Shown: positions 1 to 5,548 of the stretch, piece by piece
Layout: every line of letters begins with the position of its first letter
How positions within the stretch are numbered: the first letter of the stretch is position 1
Origin: an uncultured Collinsella sp.
Lineage (GTDB): Bacteria; Actinomycetota; Coriobacteriia; Coriobacteriales; Coriobacteriaceae
Reading direction: 5' to 3'
DNA: 5,732 nt
Assembly (NCBI GenBank): GCA_902492855.1
Contig: CABUMU010000114.1
Location: 1 to 5,732 of the forward strand
The notes under the pieces: generated by a model
Told to the model about the DNA's origin: nothing
Seen by the model: only the letters and a program-made list of their open reading frames with translations
The model's database searches: none
Translations under genes and position numbers: made by a program

Positions 1-36
1 TGGCTCGCCCGCTTTCAATCATGTAAATCGCCGTAT

Positions 37-255
37 CTACTCTGCAGACGAAGATCCACCATCAACGATTGCCTGCTCGGACTCAGGAATCCCATCGGCA
101 CCCGTACTCTGTTCTTGCTCCACCTCTTCGCTGATTGCGGAGGCGGGGGTCGAGCCCTTTGCACCCACGATGTAGGCAGCCCCAAATCCTAACGCAATGG
201 CAATCAAGGTCAAAATCACGTAGACAGGCCAATGGCGCTTAATATACGAAAACAC
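37..255 (-). CDS. Small single-pass membrane protein with acidic tail (72 aa)
   Basis: I do not recognise a family. The sequence shows a short basic N-terminus (KRH at residues 6-8), one hydrophobic segment at about residues 9-31 rich in I, L, A and G, and then a 40-residue hydrophilic tail rich in E, S, G and A with almost no positive charge. This is the layout of an uncleaved signal anchor. By the positive-inside rule the N-terminus is cytoplasmic and the acidic tail lies outside. The start is GTG, supported by a perfect AAGGAG five bases upstream. It follows the 1048-residue pseudopeptidase gene by 21 bp on the same strand, so the two are probably co-transcribed and may work at the same membrane. 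It resembles TatA only in size and in having one TM segment, and lacks the TatA Phe-Gly hinge and amphipathic helix. The gene is confident; the function is unknown. Confidence 0.75.
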   Translation of the reverse strand: MFSYIKRHWPVYVILTLIAIALGFGAAYIVGAKGSTPASAISEEVEQEQSTGADGIPESEQAIVDGGSSSAE

Positions 256-260
256 GTTGA

Positions 261-266
261 CTCCTT
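261..266 (-). promoter_or_regulatory. Shine-Dalgarno site deciding a GTG start
   Basis: On the minus strand this reads AAGGAG, a perfect match to the anti-Shine-Dalgarno core. It ends five bases before the GTG at 255. It fixes the start of the 72-residue membrane protein, which has no ATG at that point, and lies wholly in the 21-bp gap after the upstream gene's stop. Confidence 0.8.
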
Positions 267-276
267 AGAGCTCCGT

Positions 277-3200
277 CTACGAACGGCGGATAACCTCGGT
301 CACGACCTCGGATACCGTGGCAATGTTCGTCGGGTTGACATTGTGGGGCAGGTCGTCCTCGGTACGAGCGCAAGCCAGACGCGTGCCGTCCACGCCGGCG
401 ATGGTGAGGGCTCGGCGGCTCGCCTCGAGCGCGGCATAGGCATCGGTCTTGGCATAGGGCATCTCGAGCGCGCCACAATCGACATGGAACGACTTGCACA
501 CCTTGCTGACCAGGTTCATGATGCGGCGATCGCCCTTGAGCAGCTGCTGTTCGCCCTCGACCGTCACCACCGAAAGCCTACCGGCGCCGACGGATTCAAG
601 ATTGATGAAGAATACGCCGCGGAGCTTATCGCGATGCGAAGCCAAGAAGGCCTTCATGCCGGCGCCATCACAATCCGAGGCGCCCGTTGCCACAAACCAG
701 ATATCGTGACCGAGCAGCTCATCATCGCCCATAGAGGCGACAGCCGAGAGCATATCTTCGGAAGAAGCGCCATCGGAAGACGTAGCGCCGCCCTTCCAGC
801 CATCGTTATCGTCCTCGAAGTTATCCCACGAACCGATACCGCGACCGGACTTCTTGGCATCGTAATCGTCTTCGACGCCCAGCCAATCACTCATGCTGTC
901 CTGCTCGTTTTTCCTTTTACGACCGAACAGGCCACCCAGGCCGCGTTTGCGAGACTTGGGTGCCGCCGGGGCGGGAGCCGAAATGGTCTCGATCGGCTGC
1001 GCGCCCGACGCAACGGGCATGGGAGGCACAACGGGTGCCGATGTGGGTTCGGGACCCTGGGCGGTAGCAAAGGGGTCGTTGACCTGCGCGGAGGGGTCGG
1101 GAAGGTCGAACAGCGACGTGCGAGACACAACGTTTGCCTGCTTCATCGACGGTAGCGACGGATCGGGAACCGAAGCCAGCGGAGACGAGGAAGGTGCGGG
1201 CGACGGAGCCGACGCCGGATCGGGAACATTCATCTGCGGACGCGGTGATGCCTGGGAGGAAATCTGGGCCATAAGGGAATCGACCGTTTCGTCCTGGGTG
1301 GGAGCAGTATCGGCAACCGTGGCACCGGAACCACTCGGGGTCGGCATGGTGAAAATCTGCGTGGAGTAAGGCCTCGACTCATCCGTCTCGGGAGTCTCGG
1401 AAACCGCAGACACTTCCTCCTGCTCGACCTCGGTCGAATCATCTTGCTCGGCTGCCGCGTACTGCTCTTCGTCAGAGTTGGCCTCGACGGGCTCGTCCTC
1501 AGCAGCATCCTGAATTTCGGCAGCATCAATGGGCTCGTCATCGTCTGCCACGTCGTCCTGCTCATCGGAAGCAGGAAGGGGCTCGGCAATCGCGGTGCCT
1601 TGCTTTTCAAACGTTATCGTGGAATCGAACTGCGCGGCATCAAACGACATGGTGCTATCGACGTGCTGCTGGGCCTCGAAAGACGTTGTAGCTTCGGCAG
1701 CATCGACGGGCACGGACTGCATAGCCTCGTTCTGCTCGAACTCTTGCGCCGCGAGCTCACGTGCCGCCTCGGCTGCCTGCTGCTGAGCGATAGCCTCCTG
1801 CTCGGCAGCCTCGCGTGCGGCAGCGCGCTTCTCCTCGAAATCGTCGACAAATTTCTTGCCCTTTGCAAGCGCGCCCTTAAAGAAGTTGGAAGCGCTGGCG
1901 CCGATCGAAGAGAACGCGGATGCAATATCGGCATGGGGCGTTGCCGCGGGAATCTCGGCCGAGAAATCAGTATCGCTCTCGTAAGACACGCGCCTCGGCT
2001 GTTCAACGTAATCGTCGTCAGACTCGTCCGCAACGTCTTGCGCCGGCGCGGCGGGAGCCAAAATGTCCAGTCCTGCCGCGGGATCGATCGCGGACACCGC
2101 CTCGGGCTCGGCAACGGCAGAGGTAACCGCGGCAGACTCATCATCCGCAGCGACAACGGGCGCAGGCGCAGCCACGACGGGGGCAGGCTCGGGCTCAAAC
2201 GTCGGCTCCTCGCCCTCCTCGTAATCGAGCGTGCAGGACTCGGGAAGCATTCCGAGCGCACGGATGGCATCCGAACCGAAGCGGATGTTGCCGGCGGCAT
2301 TGCGATAGAGCTTGGGCTCGGGCTCAGCCGCGGCAGGCTCCTCCGCCGGCTCGGCAGCGGGAACCTCGTCATTGAACTCTTCGGCCTGGACAGCCTGATT
2401 CTGATCCTCGGGCACGATGGCGCCAATCAGCGTCTCGTCAGCAGACGCACCCTCAAAGCCCTCGATCTGCTCGTCGAAAGCCTCACCCTGTTCGGGCTCG
2501 GTCTGAGCGTCGGGAGCAATCGGCTGACCGAACTCGTCCTCGACGTAGGTAGGCTCTTCGTACTCGATGGTGTTGCCGTAGTCGTTTTGCTGCTGGGCCG
2601 CGGCATACTCCGCCGCTGCGCGCGCCATTTCCTCGGCACGACGTTTCTGCTCCCCAAAATAGGTATCGAACGGAACATCGTCGGGAAACTCGTTTTCGCC
2701 CTGGAAGGGAGCAACGTTGTCCATAACGCCGAGCATAGCGGCGACAGAAGACTTGTTGCACACCGCGCCGGACGTATAGGGAAGAATATGGCGGTTAGAG
2801 ATGATGTTTGCCGCGTTGGCAAGTGCAACGAGGGAAGCGAGGATCGCGACAATCCACAGCAGAACCTTGAGCGCGCCGGGGAGCGGCAGGATACGCAGGA
2901 TGGCAACGGCAGCGGGGGCAACCGTGGCAACGGGCAACAGCTTGGCGATGAGCGCACGATACGAAGCATAGGGCTCGCGGGCGAGCAGCTCAGCACGGGG
3001 AGAGTCGTAGTGTGCGACAACGACCACCGGGCGGTTGCGCGGAGACGCGAGCGGGCCCGAGGCCTTGTGGTAGGCGATGACATTTTGGCTCACGCCCGTC
3101 TTGCCCAGGCGCGAAACCACGGGGTGGCCCGTGCGCTCGAGCACGTAAAGAACGGCGCCGACAATGGCCAGCAAGGTGCCGACCAAGCCGATACCGCCGC

Positions 3201-3423
3201 CGATGCCCATCAACAGGGCGCCGGCAAACGCAAGAATACCGGTAACGGCAAATGCCAACCTACTGGGCGCCGGGGCATTGAACTCCTGAACCTCGGGATC
3301 AAAGCCGTGGTTGCGGAAGATCTGAGCGATATCCTCGGCAGCCAAGCGCTCTTCTTCGCTGCATGCCGGCGTAATGCCGGTGTTTTGCAGCAGGTGGTTA
3401 ATATAGTTCTGGGTGTTCGCCAT
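277..3423 (-). CDS. Membrane-anchored M28-like pseudopeptidase split by a ~655-aa acidic disordered insertion (1048 aa)
   Basis: The N-terminal half reads as the start of an M28 Zn-exopeptidase: a capping helix with SEEERLAAEDIAQ (22-34), VQEF (45-48), and a core strand ending in HYDS (138-141). Hydrophobic segments lie at about 56-77, 79-95, 160-180 and 185-207. The helix after GAVCNKSS (219-226) is followed by a low-complexity A/E/D/P-rich stretch (about 241-895). The fold then resumes at IWFVATGASDCDG (908-920), FINLESVGAG (939-948), KTDAYAAL (992-999) and ARTEDDLPHNVNP (1019-1031). Against the M28 pattern the first His is kept (H138), but the bridging Asp is Cys222, the catalytic Glu is Ser916, the next Glu is Asp917, the following Asp is Glu943 and the final His is Arg1020. 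Hydrolytic activity is therefore unlikely and a scaffold or binding role is inferred. There is no cleavable signal peptide. Both hydrophobic pairs are even-numbered, so all soluble parts probably sit on one side, likely the cytoplasm. The ATG at 3423 is chosen for its GGAG five bases upstream; upstream in-frame codons to 3573 do not look like protein. Fold assignment is fairly sure, function is not. Confidence 0.85.
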   Translation of the reverse strand: MANTQNYINHLLQNTGITPACSEEERLAAEDIAQIFRNHGFDPEVQEFNAPAPSRLAFAVTGILAFAGALLMGIGGGIGLVGTLLAIVGAVLYVLERTGHPVVSRLGKTGVSQNVIAYHKASGPLASPRNRPVVVVAHYDSPRAELLAREPYASYRALIAKLLPVATVAPAAVAILRILPLPGALKVLLWIVAILASLVALANAANIISNRHILPYTSGAVCNKSSVAAMLGVMDNVAPFQGENEFPDDVPFDTYFGEQKRRAEEMARAAAEYAAAQQQNDYGNTIEYEEPTYVEDEFGQPIAPDAQTEPEQGEAFDEQIEGFEGASADETLIGAIVPEDQNQAVQAEEFNDEVPAAEPAEEPAAAEPEPKLYRNAAGNIRFGSDAIRALGMLPESCTLDYEEGEEPTFEPEPAPVVAAPAPVVAADDESAAVTSAVAEPEAVSAIDPAAGLDILAPAAPAQDVADESDDDYVEQPRRVSYESDTDFSAEIPAATPHADIASAFSSIGASASNFFKGALAKGKKFVDDFEEKRAAAREAAEQEAIAQQQAAEAARELAAQEFEQNEAMQSVPVDAAEATTSFEAQQHVDSTMSFDAAQFDSTITFEKQGTAIAEPLPASDEQDDVADDDEPIDAAEIQDAAEDEPVEANSDEEQYAAAEQDDSTEVEQEEVSAVSETPETDESRPYSTQIFTMPTPSGSGATVADTAPTQDETVDSLMAQISSQASPRPQMNVPDPASAPSPAPSSSPLASVPDPSLPSMKQANVVSRTSLFDLPDPSAQVNDPFATAQGPEPTSAPVVPPMPVASGAQPIETISAPAPAAPKSRKRGLGGLFGRKRKNEQDSMSDWLGVEDDYDAKKSGRGIGSWDNFEDDNDGWKGGATSSDGASSEDMLSAVASMGDDELLGHDIWFVATGASDCDGAGMKAFLASHRDKLRGVFFINLESVGAGRLSVVTVEGEQQLLKGDRRIMNLVSKVCKSFHVDCGALEMPYAKTDAYAALEASRRALTIAGVDGTRLACARTEDDLPHNVNPTNIATVSEVVTEVIRRS
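1069..1227 (-). repeat. Recurring [VL]PDP[AS] motifs in the insertion
   Basis: Residues 733-785 carry VPDPA (733-737), VPDPS (752-756) and LPDPS (774-778), spaced about 20 residues apart, then a related NDPF (782-785). They are separated by Ser/Pro/Ala linkers and by the more hydrophobic peptide VVSRTSLFDL (765-774). The spacing suggests repeated short linear motifs rather than random low complexity. Confidence 0.45.
1606..1689 (-). repeat. Three imperfect copies of a T-x-[ST]-F-[DE] peptide motif
   Basis: Within the disordered insertion (residues 579-606) the peptides TTSFEAQQ, STMSFDAAQ and STITFEKQG follow one another at 11-13-residue spacing. Each places two or three hydroxyl residues before Phe and an acidic residue. 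The DNA copies have diverged, so the similarity is mainly at protein level. Tandem Thr motifs of this kind often serve as phospho-Thr or peptide-domain docking sites, but no partner is visible here. Confidence 0.5.
2146..2187 (-). repeat. Tandem PAPVVAA duplication
   Basis: Residues 413-419 and 420-426 are the identical heptapeptide PAPVVAA in direct tandem, encoded by two similar 21-bp units with a few synonymous differences. This fits local duplication in a linker. It follows an acidic segment (EEGEEP, residues 402-407) and precedes another (DDES). Confidence 0.55.
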
Positions 3424-3428
3424 GTGCG

Positions 3429-3432
3429 CTCC
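3429..3432 (-). promoter_or_regulatory. Shine-Dalgarno site for the M28-like gene
   Basis: The minus strand reads GGAG, ending five bases before the ATG at 3423. It supports that ATG over more distant in-frame start codons (up to 3573), which would add 50 residues unlike the M28 N-terminus and would cross the likely promoter. Confidence 0.6.
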
Positions 3433-3491
3433 ACATCCATAATCCGACAAATAGGCCCAATGCATGCACATTAGAACCGTATATAGTCGAA

Positions 3492-3497
3492 AGTATA
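3492..3497 (-). promoter_or_regulatory. Candidate -10 box for the leftward operon
   Basis: The minus strand reads TATACT, five of six matches to the sigma-70-type -10 consensus, about 70 bp before the ATG at 3423. No convincing -35 hexamer lies 16-18 bp upstream. The position where it should lie (about 3515-3520) partly overlaps the palindrome at 3518-3527, which would suit an activator-dependent or repressible promoter. Alternatives nearby (TCTAAT, TATATA) are weaker or equally without a -35. Confidence 0.3.
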
Positions 3498-3517
3498 CCC
3501 CGAGCGAGCGCAAACGA

Positions 3518-3527
3518 CCGAATTCGG
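3518..3527. promoter_or_regulatory. Perfect 10-bp palindrome, possible operator
   Basis: CCGAATTCGG is a perfect palindrome in the middle of the 198-bp divergent intergenic region. It sits just upstream of the leftward -10 candidate and just upstream of the rightward -35 candidate. That is where a shared regulator of both units would bind. A 10-bp palindrome can arise by chance, and no binding protein is identified. Confidence 0.3.
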
Positions 3528-3533
3528 GCCATC

Positions 3534-3562
3534 TTAACGCCCCGAGCGGACAAGGATATAGC
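3534..3562 (+). promoter_or_regulatory. Candidate promoter for the WYL regulator pair
   Basis: TTAACG (3534-3539, four of six matches to TTGACA) is followed after exactly 17 bp by TATAGC (3557-3562, four of six to TATAAT). This would give an untranslated leader of roughly 50 bases before the ATG at 3622. A better -10 hexamer, TAAAAT at 3581-3586, has no plausible -35 at normal spacing. Either could be used. Confidence 0.3.
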
Positions 3563-3621
3563 CTAATCTCCATATCGGACTAAAATCATGGCAGCAAACC
3601 ACCTTCTTATGCGAGGACTCT

Positions 3622-4644
3622 ATGACGGCAAGCGACGCGACCGCGACAATTAAAAAGGGAAGTTCGGAGCCCAGTTTCGATAAAACGGCTCAGCGCATCC
3701 TCAACCTTTTCTTTGTGCTCAACAGCTCCCCCGAACCGCTGACGACCGAGCAGATCGTCTTGGATTCCGACCTGGGATATGGCTCGGGCAACATCGACTC
3801 GGATAAGCGCAAGTTTCGGCGCGATCGTGACAAACTGCTCGAGCGTGGCATCTTAATCAAGGAGGTTCGCCCCGCCGGTGCGCAGGAGACCGAGGAAAGC
3901 TCGTGGACAATCGACCGCGAGCACACGTTTGCTGCAGGCGGCCTCATCACCGCAGACGACGCCGACATCCTACTCAACGCCATCGACCAGACGCTAGCGG
4001 CCGGCTCTTCCACCTTTGCCGCGCCGCTTGCCGATATTCGCTCCAAAATTGCCTACCTCACCGGCATGTCGGCGGTGGACGAAGTACCGATCCGCCGCTC
4101 TCCCACCGTCGATGCGGTATGGAGCGCCTTTGCCGAGCGATGCGCGCTGCGATTTTTATATCAGAACGGACGCGGCGAGCAGAAAGAACGTACCGTCTGT
4201 GTCTACGGCATGTTCGAACGCGAGGGCGTGGCGTACTTCTGCGGCCTCGACAATGTCACCGACGACATCAGGACATTCCGCTGCGACCGTATCGTTCGCG
4301 CTTGGCGTCCTTCGAAGGCCTACGCCATCCCTACGGACTTCAATCTCAACGACTATCTGTTCTTTGAATTCGATTTCGCCGACCGACCGACCGTTGCAGC
4401 CACGTTCTCGTTCGCCCCTCAGACGCAGATCGATATGATCAACGGCCTCACGCGCGGGCGAGGTGAGCTCGCACACACCTATGCGGGATGGATCTGGACC
4501 GTTGACGTGCGCAACCTTGAAGCCGCCGCCTCATTTTGCATGGCCCACGCCATGGACGGCATGAGGCCCATGGCCCCCAAATCGCTCAAGCAGGCGTGGA
4601 ACCACCTCATTGAAAGGACGGTGCACGAGCATGCCCGTGCGTAA
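3622..4644 (+). CDS. WYL-domain transcriptional regulator, PafB-like (340 aa)
   Basis: This is a predicted cytoplasmic DNA-binding regulator. Residues about 20-100 form a winged helix-turn-helix: a first helix around AQRILNLFFVL (23-33), then DSDKRKFRRDRDKLLERGI (59-77), which matches the helix ending 'RDrdkLrerGi' typical of PafB-type proteins. Residues about 163-228 are a WYL domain, shown by LRFLYQ (176-181), KERTVCVYG (188-196) and IRTFRCDRI (216-224). Residues about 255-335 form the C-terminal extension (WCX) common in this family. The signature is degenerate: the W-Y-L triad reads A-Y-F (204-206) and the usual V-D-P reads V-C-V, so ligand binding may differ from typical members. The start ATG follows GAGGA by four bases. 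The next gene overlaps its last 14 bases, implying translational coupling. WYL proteins sense nucleic-acid or nucleotide-like ligands; the targets here are unknown. Confidence 0.88.
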   Translation: MTASDATATIKKGSSEPSFDKTAQRILNLFFVLNSSPEPLTTEQIVLDSDLGYGSGNIDSDKRKFRRDRDKLLERGILIKEVRPAGAQETEESSWTIDREHTFAAGGLITADDADILLNAIDQTLAAGSSTFAAPLADIRSKIAYLTGMSAVDEVPIRRSPTVDAVWSAFAERCALRFLYQNGRGEQKERTVCVYGMFEREGVAYFCGLDNVTDDIRTFRCDRIVRAWRPSKAYAIPTDFNLNDYLFFEFDFADRPTVAATFSFAPQTQIDMINGLTRGRGELAHTYAGWIWTVDVRNLEAAASFCMAHAMDGMRPMAPKSLKQAWNHLIERTVHEHARA

Positions 4645-5548
4645 ACTCACCAGCGAGCAGAGACTCTCGCGCGCCATCGACATCATGGAGGCCCTCTACG
4701 CCGCCGGCGAGAGCGGCATGACACGAACCGAGATTTGCAGTCGCTTTGACATCACAGGGGTATCGCTCGACGAGATTCTCGAGATCGTCTCGACGCTCGC
4801 TGATCGAGAATCGGGCGCGCGCATCATCTGCGAATGCCGCGGCGAGCGTGTGGTCCTCACCGGTGACGCCGGGCGTGTGCTACCGCTGCGCTTGAGTGCC
4901 GCCGAGGGCGCTGTGCTCAACCATGAACTTGAATCGTTGGGGATCGAGCCGCATACGGCAGCTCGGATTCGACATGCCCTTCTACCCGAAGAGCTCGGCT
5001 ATAACCAGCGCGTCTTTGACACCGTCAACCACGGGTCGCACTGGCAGCAGCTGAGCTGCGCCATTCAGGACGGCGTTCGCTGCCGCATCTCGTATCGCTC
5101 GATGGACGATGCACGGCCACGCGAGCGTCTGGTCGACCCCTTGCGCATTACGGCAAACGGCGACCAAACATACTTGATTGCCTGGGACATCGCAGTCGAT
5201 GAGCAGCGCACCTATCGCATGGATAAAATCGAGGGACTCACCTTGACGGAAGACTCCGTCGTGTCTCACGCACCGGACGTCGCATCCCTCCACGATTCCC
5301 TTGCCCGGACGCAGCATAGCGCAAAGCTCCTGATGCCATTCGATATGGCGGAGCATCTTGACTGGGCCGGCATCACCCTTATCGAGCGCAGCGGAGCAGA
5401 CACGGCAACGGTAACCGTGCATTACGGCTCCGAGCGTTGGCTACTGAGTCAGATAATCGCAGCGGGCGGAGCCATCCGCATCTTGGATGACCCCGCCCTG
5501 TCAAAGCGTCTGTGCGATATGGCAAAAACCCTCGTCTGTCCGCTTTAG
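4631..5548 (+). CDS. WYL-domain transcriptional regulator, PafC-like (305 aa)
   Basis: This is the second predicted regulator of the pair. Residues about 7-80 form an N-terminal helix-turn-helix (RLSRAIDIMEAL, then RTEICSRFDITGVSLDEI at 32-49). Residues about 137-205 hold a well-preserved WYL domain: CRISYRS (151-157), RERLVDPLRI (164-173), TYLIAW (180-185) and QRTYRMDKIEGL (192-203). The triad is T-Y-L, with the Arg, Asp-Pro and R-x-D-K-I positions kept. Residues about 230-300 are the WCX extension. The ATG at 4631 lies inside the end of the preceding regulator gene (14-bp overlap). Its best Shine-Dalgarno, AAGGA at 4614-4618, is 12 bases away, which is long, so reinitiation from the upstream gene probably matters. 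An in-frame TTG at 4610 would add seven residues but has a poorer ribosome site. The pair resembles PafB/PafC, which act as one heteromeric activator of DNA-damage genes in other actinobacteria; that role here is inference. Confidence 0.88.
   Translation: MPVRKLTSEQRLSRAIDIMEALYAAGESGMTRTEICSRFDITGVSLDEILEIVSTLADRESGARIICECRGERVVLTGDAGRVLPLRLSAAEGAVLNHELESLGIEPHTAARIRHALLPEELGYNQRVFDTVNHGSHWQQLSCAIQDGVRCRISYRSMDDARPRERLVDPLRITANGDQTYLIAWDIAVDEQRTYRMDKIEGLTLTEDSVVSHAPDVASLHDSLARTQHSAKLLMPFDMAEHLDWAGITLIERSGADTATVTVHYGSERWLLSQIIAAGGAIRILDDPALSKRLCDMAKTLVCPL

Larger units (their letters stand above)
739..2703 (-). other. Region encoding the disordered acidic insertion inside the M28-like fold
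   Basis: Residues about 241-895 of the 1048-residue protein. Composition is dominated by A, E, D, P, S and Q, with long acidic runs (for example around 620-632 and 640-671), Pro/Ala stretches (357-370, 411-426, 729-757, 791-822) and very few aromatic residues or cysteines. Less disordered islands are visible: residues 371-400 (starting KLYRNAAGNIRFGSDAIRAL), a probable long charged helix at 512-569, a basic patch at 823-838 and a W/D/G-rich stretch at 844-878. It lies between the helix after the GAVCNKSS motif and the strand IWFVATG, two elements that are directly consecutive in ordinary M28 peptidases. Boundaries are approximate. Confidence 0.75.

Noticed and set aside
1..22. A possible next gene on the minus strand starting at ATG 22 (MIESGRA, running off the left edge)
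   Set aside because: Only seven codons are visible and there is no clear Shine-Dalgarno. The position 14 bp after the small membrane protein gene is suggestive but not enough to annotate.
37..255. TatA identity for the small membrane protein, prompted by pafBC-tatA order in other actinobacteria
   Set aside because: It lacks the Phe-Gly hinge and amphipathic helix of TatA, has an acidic tail instead, and lies in the opposite-strand operon.
1444..3474. A 676-codon open frame on the plus strand opposite the large minus-strand gene, and a similar 307-codon one at 232-1155
   Set aside because: They have Arg/Gly/Leu-rich composition without domain patterns, and they oppose a gene with clear M28 motifs at both ends. 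Long antisense frames are expected opposite high-GC, Ala/Glu/Asp-biased coding sequence.
3424..3573. A 50-residue N-terminal extension of the M28-like protein using an in-frame start at 3573
   Set aside because: The extra residues do not resemble the family, the extension would cover the likely promoter region, and the ATG at 3423 has a well-placed GGAG.
3581..3586. TAAAAT as the main -10 box for the WYL pair
   Set aside because: The hexamer is good but no -35-like sequence lies 16-19 bp upstream, so it is kept only as an alternative to the 3534-3562 candidate.
4610..4630. TTG at 4610 as start of the second WYL regulator
   Set aside because: It has a rarer start codon, no good ribosome site upstream and only seven additional residues. 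ATG 4631 fits the usual N-terminus and gives a typical short coupling overlap.
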